Positions 6,047-14,220 of a stretch of 16,738 nt of DNA are shown here, piece after piece. The notes beneath the pieces were generated by a model. The model did not search any database, was not told where the DNA came from, and was given only the letters and a program-made list of their open reading frames with translations. The stretch is from contig CAWBPN010000004.1 in NCBI GenBank assembly GCA_963790715.1, forward strand, positions 1-16,738. Reading direction: 5' to 3'. Position numbers and translations under genes: made by a program. Origin of the DNA: DCFW01 sp963790715. Lineage in GTDB: Bacteria > Bacteroidota > Bacteroidia > Bacteroidales > Bacteroidaceae. Positions within the stretch are counted from its first letter, which is position 1. Each line of letters opens with the position of its first letter.

Positions 6047-8485
6047 ATGAAAGTAATGAAATTCGGCGGAACATCCGTAGGTTCCGTCAAAAGCATTTTA
6101 AATGTTAAACGAATTGCAGAATCATCCAATGAGCCCGTTATCGTGGTAGTATCAGCGTTGGGTGGTATAACTGATAAGCTTATCAGTGCTTCTAAATTAG
6201 CCTCCTCCGGTAATCGTTTGTATGAGGAGCAGTATCAAGAGATACTTGACCGCCACATTAGCATGATTGAGGTAATCATTCCTGATGGAGAGAGCAAGGC
6301 AAATTTAGAGATGAAAGTGAGCACAATGCTCGATCAGTTAAAGAATATTTTTCAGGGAATTTTCCTGATTAAAGATCTATCTGCAAAGACATCTGATACA
6401 ATCGTTAGTTATGGCGAACGTTTGTCATCGCTTATAGTGGCTGCTCTGATTAAGAGTGCTGAATGGTATGATTCGCGAATGTTCATTAAAACCGAAACAA
6501 AGTTAGGCAAGCGTACGTTAGACAAAGAATTAACAAATGAGTTGATTCAGTATACGTTTTCTACAATTCCGCAAATTTCCGTAGTCCCCGGATTTATTTC
6601 TTCAGATAAAGAAACCGGTGATGTAACAAATCTTGGCAGAGGCGGATCAGATTACACGGCAGCTTTGATAGCGGCGGCTCTAAATGCCGATTCTCTTGAA
6701 ATATGGACGGATGTTGACGGCTTCATGACGGCCGATCCGAAAGTTATTTCAGCTGCTTATTCAATAAAAGAATTAAGTTATGTGGAGGCAATGGAACTTT
6801 GCAACTTCGGTGCAAAAGTTATTTATCCCCCTACTATATATCCGGTATTTCATAAGAATATTCCGATTCTTGTGAAGAATACGTTTAATCCGGAGGCTCC
6901 GGGAACGATTATCGTTAAAAAAACATCCGGTGATAATACCCGTGCTATAAAAGGTATTTCTTCGATTAAAGATACATGCTTGATAACCGTTCAGGGGTTA
7001 GGTATGGTTGGCGTTATTGGAGTTAACCATAGAATATTCCGTGCGTTGGCTGAAAGTAATATAAGTGTTTTTATGGTTTCTCAGGCATCGTCTGAAAACA
7101 GTACTTCAATAGGTGTTAGAAGCGATGATGTGGTTACCGCATGTGAAGTACTTAATACTGAGTTTGAGAAAGAAATCGGTATGGGTGAAATAAATAAAGT
7201 TACTGCTGAAACCGGATTGTCAACTGTGGCTATTGTAGGAGATGGTATGAAACATACTCCCGGTATAGCAGGAAAATTGTTTGGTACGCTAGGCCGTAAC
7301 GGCATTAACGTTATCGCTTGTGCGCAAGGAGCTTCCGAAACGAATATTTCGTTTGTTATAGATTCTTCTTCGTTGAGGAAAACCCTGAATGTGATTCATG
7401 ATTCATTCTTTCTGTCACCTTATCAGGTCCTTAACCTCTTTATTTGTGGAGTAGGAGCTGTTGGTGGCAGTTTGATAAATCAGATTAACAAGCAACAGGA
7501 AGAATTGAAATCCAAGAAGGGATTGAAATTAAATGTTGTAGGCATTGCAAACGGGCATTTCGCCTTGTTCAACAGAGACGGCATTCCATTAGACAATTAC
7601 AAAGAACTATTAGCTACCAAAGGAATAAAAAGTTCACCTAAGATTATCCGTGATGAGATTTTAAAGATGAATATTTTTAATTCCGTGTTTGTTGATTGCA
7701 CTGCAAGTAAAGACATTGCGGATATATATTATGATTTGCTATCTAATAACATATCGGTAGTTGCTGCCAATAAGATTGCTGCTTCATCAAGTTATGAGAA
7801 TTATAAATTACTGCGTGAAACTTCATTCAAAAAAGGTGCGAAATTCCTTTATGAAGCAAATGTAGGAGCTGGATTGCCTATTATTAATACTATAGACGAT
7901 TTAATAAACAGCGGCGATAAAATATTAAAAATTGAAGCAGTGCTAAGTGGAACGCTTAATTTTATCTTTAATGAATTGAGCGAAACAATACCTTTTAGCG
8001 AAACAATTAAAAAGGCTAAGGAAGCTCATTATTCAGAGCCTGATCCCCGTATAGATTTAAGTGGCAAGGATGTAATTCGCAAGTTGGTAATTTTGTCTCG
8101 CGAGGCCGGATACAGAATAGACCAGGAAGATGTAGACAAACATTTATTTATACCTGAAGATTTCTTTAAAGGTGATATTGACTCTTTCTGGAAGAGGCTA
8201 CCTCAATTAGACGCATCATTTGATGAGAAACGTAAAGAAATGCAAGCAAAAAACATGCGTTTACGTTTTATTGCACGTTTGGATAATGGAAAGGCTTCTG
8301 TAGGGTTGGAAGAGGTAGGCCTGCATAATCCGTTCTATGATTTGGCCGGAAGTAATAATATAATTCTTATAACCACCGAGCGTTATAAAGAATATCCTAT
8401 GATGATTCAAGGTTATGGGGCAGGAGCGAAAGTTACTTCTGGAGGCGTCTTTGCCGATATAATAAGTATAGCAAATATTAGATAA
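6047..8485 (+). CDS. thrA: Bifunctional aspartokinase / homoserine dehydrogenase
   Basis: It catalyses the first step (aspartate to aspartyl phosphate) and the third step (aspartate semialdehyde to homoserine) of the threonine branch in the cytoplasm. The 812 residues match the usual ThrA length. The kinase domain covers 1-290, with KFGGTS (5-10), GRGGSDYTA (197-205) and TDVDGFMTADP (221-231). Paired ACT regulatory domains lie at about 310-455. The dehydrogenase covers 460-812, with the nucleotide-binding GVGAVGG (468-474), AANKIA (573-578), YEANVGAGLPI (602-612), SGTLNFI (634-640) and the catalytic region SEPDPRIDLSGKDVIRK (673-689, with Asp685 and Lys689). The ACT domains imply end-product feedback, presumably by threonine. 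The start at 6047 gives the standard MKVMKFGGTSVG N-terminus. It is first in the operon, one base before the apgM-like gene. Confidence 0.96.
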   Translation: MKVMKFGGTSVGSVKSILNVKRIAESSNEPVIVVVSALGGITDKLISASKLASSGNRLYEEQYQEILDRHISMIEVIIPDGESKANLEMKVSTMLDQLKNIFQGIFLIKDLSAKTSDTIVSYGERLSSLIVAALIKSAEWYDSRMFIKTETKLGKRTLDKELTNELIQYTFSTIPQISVVPGFISSDKETGDVTNLGRGGSDYTAALIAAALNADSLEIWTDVDGFMTADPKVISAAYSIKELSYVEAMELCNFGAKVIYPPTIYPVFHKNIPILVKNTFNPEAPGTIIVKKTSGDNTRAIKGISSIKDTCLITVQGLGMVGVIGVNHRIFRALAESNISVFMVSQASSENSTSIGVRSDDVVTACEVLNTEFEKEIGMGEINKVTAETGLSTVAIVGDGMKHTPGIAGKLFGTLGRNGINVIACAQGASETNISFVIDSSSLRKTLNVIHDSFFLSPYQVLNLFICGVGAVGGSLINQINKQQEELKSKKGLKLNVVGIANGHFALFNRDGIPLDNYKELLATKGIKSSPKIIRDEILKMNIFNSVFVDCTASKDIADIYYDLLSNNISVVAANKIAASSSYENYKLLRETSFKKGAKFLYEANVGAGLPIINTIDDLINSGDKILKIEAVLSGTLNFIFNELSETIPFSETIKKAKEAHYSEPDPRIDLSGKDVIRKLVILSREAGYRIDQEDVDKHLFIPEDFFKGDIDSFWKRLPQLDASFDEKRKEMQAKNMRLRFIARLDNGKASVGLEEVGLHNPFYDLAGSNNIILITTERYKEYPMMIQGYGAGAKVTSGGVFADIISIANIR

Positions 8486-8486
8486 G

Positions 8487-9698
8487 ATGAAACACATTAT
8501 TATATTAGGTGATGGTATGGCCGACTGGCCTGTGAAATCACTTGGAAATAAAACATTGTTGCAGTATGCTAATACACCTTGTCTTGATGAATTGGCACGT
8601 ATAGGGCGCAATGGACGGTTGTCAACCGTTGCATCAGGATTTCACCCCGGTAGTGAAGTGGCAAATTTATCTGTGTTAGGCTATGATTTACCTATGGTTT
8701 ATGAGGGGAGAGGTGTACTTGAAGCCGCTAGCATAGGTGTGGATTTGCAACCTGATGATATGGCTATGCGCTGTAATCTTATTTGCATAGAAGGAGATCA
8801 TATTAAGAATCATTCGGCAGGGCATCTTACCACTGAAGAGGCGGATGTGTTGATAAAATATTTGCAAAAGGAATTAGGCAATGAACGAGTACATTTTTAT
8901 ACCGGCGTTCAATATCGTCATTTATTAGTTATAAAAGGTGGAAACAAATATTTAGATTGTACACCTCCGCATGATGTTCCGTTGAAGCCGTGGAGGCCAT
9001 TGTTGGTGAAGGCTCTAAAAGCTGAAGCTGAAGCAACGGCCGAACTCATTAATGACTTAATACTCCGTTCGCAAGAATTATTAGCAAATCATCCGATTAA
9101 TTTAAAGCGTGTTGCCGAAGGCAAAGATCCGGCAAACAGCATTTGGCCTTGGTCTCCCGGAAACCGTCCAAAGATGAAAACTTTCAATGATATATTTCCT
9201 CAAGTGAAAAGTGGCGATGTCATTTCGGCTGTGGACTTAATTAAGGGTATCGGAAGGTATGCCGGTCTTAAAAACATCGAAGTGGAAGGAGCAACCGGTC
9301 TTTATAATACTAATTATGAAGGTAAGGCGCAAGCGGCAATTGAGGCATTGAAAAAAGATGATTTTGTTTATTTGCATCTTGAGGCAAGTGATGAAGCCGG
9401 ACACGAAGGTGATATACCGTTGAAGATTAAAACTATTGAATATCTGGATTTGCGCATCGTTGCACCGATATATAATGAGGTTAAGACATGGAAAGAACCG
9501 GTTGCTATAGCCGTTTTGCCCGACCATCCAACGCCTTGTGAACTACGTACTCATGTGGCTGAACCTGTGCCATTTGTGATATACTATCCCGGCATTCAAC
9601 CGGATGATGTACAAACTTACGACGAAGTTGCTGCCGTTAGCGGAGCATACGGATTGATGAAAGGAGATGAATTTATTAAAGAATTTATGAAGGTATGA
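8487..9698 (+). CDS. apgM: ApgM-family phosphoglycerate mutase-like protein; candidate homoserine kinase
   Basis: The 403-residue protein belongs to the alkaline-phosphatase superfamily, in the archaeal-type cofactor-independent phosphoglycerate mutase group. Two-metal active-site motifs are intact: LGDGMAD with Asp9 (7-13), GSEVANLSVLGYD (55-67; Ser56 aligns with the phosphorylated serine), NSIWPWSPG (217-225), LEASDEAGHEGD (298-309) and PDHPTPCELRTH (345-356). Family annotation says 3- to 2-phosphoglycerate isomerisation. The context argues otherwise: the gene lies one base after thrA, overlaps thrC by ATGA, and fills the slot where thrB is expected. Annotation systems have labelled such genes as a predicted functional analogue of homoserine kinase. 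I infer homoserine phosphorylation as the main job. Direct proof is not in the sequence, and glycolytic mutase activity remains possible. Confidence 0.85.
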   Translation: MKHIIILGDGMADWPVKSLGNKTLLQYANTPCLDELARIGRNGRLSTVASGFHPGSEVANLSVLGYDLPMVYEGRGVLEAASIGVDLQPDDMAMRCNLICIEGDHIKNHSAGHLTTEEADVLIKYLQKELGNERVHFYTGVQYRHLLVIKGGNKYLDCTPPHDVPLKPWRPLLVKALKAEAEATAELINDLILRSQELLANHPINLKRVAEGKDPANSIWPWSPGNRPKMKTFNDIFPQVKSGDVISAVDLIKGIGRYAGLKNIEVEGATGLYNTNYEGKAQAAIEALKKDDFVYLHLEASDEAGHEGDIPLKIKTIEYLDLRIVAPIYNEVKTWKEPVAIAVLPDHPTPCELRTHVAEPVPFVIYYPGIQPDDVQTYDEVAAVSGAYGLMKGDEFIKEFMKV

Positions 9699-10996
9699 GA
9701 TATTATAGCACAAATAAAAAGACACCTGAAGTTAGTTTGCAAGAAGCTGTCGTAAAAGGATTGGCTTCAGACAAGGGTTTGTTTATGCCTAAAGAAATCA
9801 AGCGGTTGCCAAATGATTTTTTTGAACATATTGAAGATTTCTCTTTTCAGAAAATAGCTTATAAGGTGGCTGATGCTTTTTTCGGAGAAGATGTTCCGGC
9901 AGACAAGTTGAAACAAATTGTTTATGAGACTTTGAATTTTGATGTGCCATTGGTACAGATAACGGATAATATATATTCTCTTGAACTGTATCACGGACCA
10001 ACATTAGCTTTCAAAGATGTTGGCGCAAGGTTTATGGCTCGTTTGTTAGAATATTTTATAAAGAAAGAAGGTGATGGCAATATTAATGTATTGGTAGCTA
10101 CAAGTGGTGACACCGGCGGCGCAGTTGCTAATGGCTTTGTAGGTGTTGACGGTATACACGTATATGTGCTTTATCCCAAAGGTAAAGTCAGCGAAATTCA
10201 AGAAAAACAATTTACCACTCTTGGGCATAATATTACAGCCTTGGAGGTGGATGGATGCTTTGATGACTGTCAGTCTTTAGTTAAGGCTGCTTTCTTAGAC
10301 CGAGATCTTAACAAACACATGCGGTTAACTTCGGCTAACAGTATAAACGTAGCCAGATTCTTACCGCAGGCGTTTTATTATTTTTATGCTTATGCTCAAT
10401 TAAAGATGATGGGTAAAGCGAGTGATGTAGTGATATGTGTACCTAGCGGTAACTTCGGAAACATAACGGCCGGTTTGTTTGCCAAGCGTATGGGATTACC
10501 GATAAAACGATTCATCGCTTCAAACAACAGAAATGATATATTTTATCAATATTTGAAGACTGGTGTCTATACGCCGAAAGCTTCTGTTGCCACTATCGCA
10601 AATGCTATGGATGTAGGAGACCCGAGTAATTTTGCACGTGTCCTTGATTTGTATAACGGAAACCATGATGCTATAGTCAACGATATTAGTGGAGCTACGT
10701 ATGACGATAGTCAGATTAGCGAAACGGTACAGGACGTTTATGATGAAACTTATTATTTACTTGATCCTCATGGGGCTTGTGGCTATCGTGCATTGAGCGA
10801 AGGCTTGAAAGATGATGAAAACGGAATATTTCTGGAGACAGCTCATCCTGCCAAGTTTATCGAAACTATTGAGAAGATTGTGGGTGAAACGGTGAAAATA
10901 CCTGATAAGCTGGCTGCATTTATGAAAGGTGATAAAAAGTCCATACCAATTAGTAAAGATTTTGCGACATTTAAAGCCTATTTAATGGAGCAATAA
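9695..10996 (+). CDS. thrC: Threonine synthase
   Basis: A PLP enzyme converting O-phosphohomoserine to threonine, the last step of the pathway. The 433-residue protein has the usual N-terminal recognition domain (MRYYSTNKKTPEVSLQEAVV) and the PLP-lysine motif GPTLAFKDVG with Lys107. ATSGDTGGAV (135-144) and the phosphate-cradle loop PSGNFGNITAG (250-260) follow. Length and motif order match the longer, fungal/E. coli-like threonine synthase class. Its ATG overlaps the apgM-like stop as ATGA, which indicates translational coupling. Its substrate is the phosphorylated homoserine that the preceding gene would supply if it is the kinase. The operon ends 16 bases downstream at a terminator. Confidence 0.96.
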   Translation: MRYYSTNKKTPEVSLQEAVVKGLASDKGLFMPKEIKRLPNDFFEHIEDFSFQKIAYKVADAFFGEDVPADKLKQIVYETLNFDVPLVQITDNIYSLELYHGPTLAFKDVGARFMARLLEYFIKKEGDGNINVLVATSGDTGGAVANGFVGVDGIHVYVLYPKGKVSEIQEKQFTTLGHNITALEVDGCFDDCQSLVKAAFLDRDLNKHMRLTSANSINVARFLPQAFYYFYAYAQLKMMGKASDVVICVPSGNFGNITAGLFAKRMGLPIKRFIASNNRNDIFYQYLKTGVYTPKASVATIANAMDVGDPSNFARVLDLYNGNHDAIVNDISGATYDDSQISETVQDVYDETYYLLDPHGACGYRALSEGLKDDENGIFLETAHPAKFIETIEKIVGETVKIPDKLAAFMKGDKKSIPISKDFATFKAYLMEQ

Positions 10997-11011
10997 ATAA
11001 AGAATAAGTAG

Positions 11012-11036
11012 AAAAGGAGTTTTTAGCTCCTTTTTT
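11012..11036 (+). terminator. Intrinsic terminator of the threonine operon
   Basis: AAAAGGAG, a TTTTTAG loop and CTCCTTTT form an eight-pair stem that runs into a T tract (11031-11036). It begins 16 bases after the thrC stop codon. Confidence 0.82.
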
Positions 11037-11070
11037 ATATTGTTGCAATAATTATATCATTTGCATTTTA

Positions 11071-11078
11071 TATCTTTG
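11071..11078 (+). promoter_or_regulatory. Putative -7 promoter box of the LTA-synthase-like gene
   Basis: TATCTTTG is an exact TAnnTTTG match 21 bases before the ATG at 11100, so the leader would be only about 15 bases. The nearest TTG upstream (11043-11045) is 25 bases away, longer than usual, so the -33 half is weak. Confidence 0.5.
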
Positions 11079-11099
11079 TAGAATAAAAATAACTGCGAA

Positions 11100-13184
11100 A
11101 TGCATAATCAATCAACATTTAATTTATATAAGAGTAGTTTTTGCAAATTAGTCGGACTTACTCTTATATTAGGGTTCTTACTTAGAATAATACTTCTTTT
11201 CAACAGCCAGACAATAATAAACTACTCAGCACTGGAATGGGTGGAAATATATGTCTTAGGTACGCTTAACGATTTATGCTTTGCTATTATTAGCTATGTC
11301 TTTTTATGGTTATTTCTTATATTCTTTTCTAACAAAAAGTATAATAGGCCTTGGAGTATTATTATTCCGGTCGTCCTATTTGTCTTGTTTATTATACTGC
11401 AATTCTTTAATACTCCTTTGCGTGAGTTTAATAAGGGACTTACACAGGTTATATGTTTTATATTGCTGTGGCGACTGATTAGCTTTGCAATTCGTGAGCA
11501 TGTGCCGTTTGTCAGAGTTCGTTGGAGACAGTATTCATATTATGCGGTAATATTTATTTACGTTACTTGTATAGTGCTTAATGCCATTGCTGAATACTTT
11601 TTCTGGAATGAGTTCGGTGTAAGATATAACTTTATTGCAGTAGATTATTTAGTGTATACCAGTGAAGTAATAGGCAATATCTTTGAATCATATCCTATGG
11701 TTCCTATTATTTCAGGATTATTAATTGTTTCTTTCGGAATTACGTATTTGCTATTGCGACATACCGGTCGATCTGAATTTGAAAAGTTCACTACTTCACG
11801 TAATAATGCTATATGTTCGGTCTTGTATTTATTTGTGGTTGCTGCCAGTGCAGGCTTGCTTAATCTTACGGCTCTGGCACAGCACAATGATAATAGATAT
11901 GCCAATGAATTACAGGCTAACGGTTGTGTGAAATTTTGCCAGGCATTTCTTAGTAATGAACTGAATTATAATGATTTTTATCCTACGCTGTCATGGAAGG
12001 ATGCGTTTATGCAAATACACAAGCAGTATCATAGCGGTATAAAAAATGAGCAATTTATACATTCTTCTCAACCTGAGCTTCATAAAAACATAGTGCTTAT
12101 TACGATTGAAAGTATGAGTGGTGAATATCTGAAGCGATTTGGAAACACCGAGAATATAACTCCTAATCTGGATAAAGTAATGAACGAAGGTCTTTGCTTC
12201 GATAATTTTTATGCTGTTGGTAATCGTACTGTGAGAGGACTTGAGGCTGTGACTTTATGTTCTCCGCCAAGTCCGGGAGAGAGCATTATCAAACAGAAGA
12301 ACAACGGAGGATTGTTTTCTACCGGTAAAATATTGAAAGATAAGGGATATGATGTGCAGTTCCTTTACGGAGGTGACAGTTATTTCGATAATATGAAAGA
12401 ATTCTTCGAAGACAACCATTATAAAGTTATTGATCAAAAAAACTTTAAGCAAAATGAAATTACCTTCAAAACTGTATGGGGACTTTGTGATGAAGATTTG
12501 TTTAATAAGGCGATAAAAGTATTTAATGAGGATGACGCACATGGTAAACCTTTCTTCGGGCATATTATGACGGTAAGTAACCATCGTCCTTATATGTATC
12601 CTGATGGGCATATAGACATACCTTCCAGTAAAAAATGCAGGGAAGGTGGTGTGAAGTATACTGATTATGCTATCGGCAAGTTCTTGGAAAAAGCATCACA
12701 TGAGCCATGGTTTAAGAATACAGTATTTGTAATTACTGCCGATCATTGTGCTTCTAGTTCCGGTAGTACGGATGTACCGCTTGATCAATATCATATTCCG
12801 GCTGTCATTTATGCTCCGGGATTTGTTAAGCCGCAGCAAAACCGTACACTGATATCACAGATAGATTTAATGCCGACAGTTTTCGGATTGTTGCATTTCA
12901 ATTATACATCTCGTTTTTATGGGCAAGATGTGCTCTCGAAAAACTATCATCCAAGAGCTTTTGCCGCAACTTATCAAGACCTTGGCTATTGGGAAAATTC
13001 CTCTTTAATTGTCATGTCACCGGTGAGGCGAAATGTACAGTATCAAATATTAAAGCACCCTTTCACCGAAGTTACTGGGAATGAAAGTAAGTATGTTGAT
13101 AAAGATTTATTAAAGCGAGCAATTGGCAATTATCAAACCGCACGTTATATTATAGGAAGGTATGGCCCAAAAGAGAATCACTAA
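11100..13184 (+). CDS. LTA synthase family membrane sulfatase-fold transferase
   Basis: The 694-residue membrane enzyme has an N-terminal half with about six or seven helices (near 15-36, 47-78, 85-103, 112-130, 145-165, 200-220 and 236-258). A C-terminal extracytoplasmic sulfatase/phosphatase-fold domain (about 328-640) follows. Metal and catalytic residues are recognisable: Glu337 in ITIESMSGEY, nucleophile candidate Thr377 in GNRTVRGLEAV, the CSPPSPGESI segment (387-396), SNHRPY (His495) and TADHCASSSG (Asp548, His549). Gram-positive relatives polymerise phosphoglycerol into lipoteichoic acid. Gram-negative relatives move phosphoglycerol or phosphoethanolamine onto glycans or lipids, which is the likelier role here because Bacteroidales do not make lipoteichoic acid. 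It overlaps the next gene by 23 bases, so the two are probably translated together. The acceptor is unknown. Confidence 0.88.
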   Translation: MHNQSTFNLYKSSFCKLVGLTLILGFLLRIILLFNSQTIINYSALEWVEIYVLGTLNDLCFAIISYVFLWLFLIFFSNKKYNRPWSIIIPVVLFVLFIILQFFNTPLREFNKGLTQVICFILLWRLISFAIREHVPFVRVRWRQYSYYAVIFIYVTCIVLNAIAEYFFWNEFGVRYNFIAVDYLVYTSEVIGNIFESYPMVPIISGLLIVSFGITYLLLRHTGRSEFEKFTTSRNNAICSVLYLFVVAASAGLLNLTALAQHNDNRYANELQANGCVKFCQAFLSNELNYNDFYPTLSWKDAFMQIHKQYHSGIKNEQFIHSSQPELHKNIVLITIESMSGEYLKRFGNTENITPNLDKVMNEGLCFDNFYAVGNRTVRGLEAVTLCSPPSPGESIIKQKNNGGLFSTGKILKDKGYDVQFLYGGDSYFDNMKEFFEDNHYKVIDQKNFKQNEITFKTVWGLCDEDLFNKAIKVFNEDDAHGKPFFGHIMTVSNHRPYMYPDGHIDIPSSKKCREGGVKYTDYAIGKFLEKASHEPWFKNTVFVITADHCASSSGSTDVPLDQYHIPAVIYAPGFVKPQQNRTLISQIDLMPTVFGLLHFNYTSRFYGQDVLSKNYHPRAFAATYQDLGYWENSSLIVMSPVRRNVQYQILKHPFTEVTGNESKYVDKDLLKRAIGNYQTARYIIGRYGPKENH

Positions 13185-14181
13185 GTTATATTCGTACTTC
13201 TCACTCATATTGCCGATTATTTTTGGGTTGGGTGTTATAGCGTGGCTTTTCTTGCGTGAATATCGTCCCGGATACTTTAAGTGTATACAAATTACTTTTC
13301 AGTTCATTTTTGGAGTTATTGCCGGCTTTCTCTTTATCATGGGGCGAGACCTCGCAGTAATTACGCGTTACCGTATATTATCTGATAACAAATTACCATG
13401 GCGCAGATGTTTTTATGTGAATACCCTTTGCGAATTTATGTCATCTGTGATACCGTCTATATTGGGTGGCAACAGTCTGATAGCTATTCTGCTTAATAAA
13501 GAAGGGCTGAAAGGTGGAAAATCATTGAATATAATGTTTTTGTGCATTTTCTTTGACGAATTGGTGCTTGTAACTTTTATTCCCGTAGTCTTATTATGTT
13601 TCCCTGCCCATAAATTATTCGGTCCGCAGACGGCAGTGACAGGGAGTTTAAAGATTATATTCTTTATAATGTATCTCTTTTTAATTGCGTATACCTCTTT
13701 ATTTTATTTAGCACTTTTCCGTTGCCCAAAGCAGATGCGACGCTTTTTCTTGTGGATATCCAAATGTAAAATACTACATCGTTGGCATGACACGATTGAA
13801 AACTTCGCAAATGATATATTAACAAGTGCAAATGAAATACGCGGTAAGAGCTTTATGTATTGGGTGAAGATATATTTTATAACCACAGGTGCATGGCTCT
13901 CACGTTATTTGGTAGTAAACGCACTTATCATAGGGTTTGGCAGAGGTGGCAATCAGTTGCTCGCCCTTGCCCGTCAATTAGTGCTTTGGATTATTCAAAC
14001 AGTTAGTCCCACCCCGGGTGGAAGTGGCATAAGTGAATACGTTTTCCAAGTATATTATAGTGATTTCTTTGTTAATCCGGGTCAAGTGTTATTGGCAACT
14101 TTTATTTGGCGTATAATAACATTTTATCTATATTTGGTACTGGGAGTACTGGTTATCGGAAAAAAGATTCAAAGGAAATAA
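13162..14181 (+). CDS. Flippase-like integral membrane protein (LPG_synthase_TM / UPF0104)
   Basis: The 339-residue polytopic protein has hydrophobic segments near 12-31, 42-60, 88-110, 122-148, 163-186, 232-258, 264-281 and 303-333. The motifs EFMSSVIPSILGG (91-103) and SPTPGGSGISEY (282-293) are the signature pair of the UPF0104/LPG_synthase_TM family, the flippase portion of MprF-type proteins. No C-terminal lysyltransferase domain is present, so this is the stand-alone form, also compared with glycosyltransferase-associated AglD-type proteins. Its start lies 23 bases inside the preceding transferase gene, with AGGAAGG just upstream of the ATG. The overlap suggests joint work in moving or modifying an envelope lipid; the substrate is not identifiable. 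Confidence 0.85.
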   Translation: MAQKRITKLYSYFSLILPIIFGLGVIAWLFLREYRPGYFKCIQITFQFIFGVIAGFLFIMGRDLAVITRYRILSDNKLPWRRCFYVNTLCEFMSSVIPSILGGNSLIAILLNKEGLKGGKSLNIMFLCIFFDELVLVTFIPVVLLCFPAHKLFGPQTAVTGSLKIIFFIMYLFLIAYTSLFYLALFRCPKQMRRFFLWISKCKILHRWHDTIENFANDILTSANEIRGKSFMYWVKIYFITTGAWLSRYLVVNALIIGFGRGGNQLLALARQLVLWIIQTVSPTPGGSGISEYVFQVYYSDFFVNPGQVLLATFIWRIITFYLYLVLGVLVIGKKIQRK

Positions 14182-14220
14182 GAAAATATTTCAATTATAA
14201 GTTTCATACGATTGTAGCAA

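Noticed and set aside
8261..8611. Minus-strand frame spanning the thrA-apgM junction
   Set aside because: Antisense to two conserved enzymes, no recognisable motif, no promoter box.
11100..13184. True lipoteichoic acid synthase
   Set aside because: The organism looks like a Gram-negative Bacteroidales, which lack lipoteichoic acid; only family-level assignment is supported.
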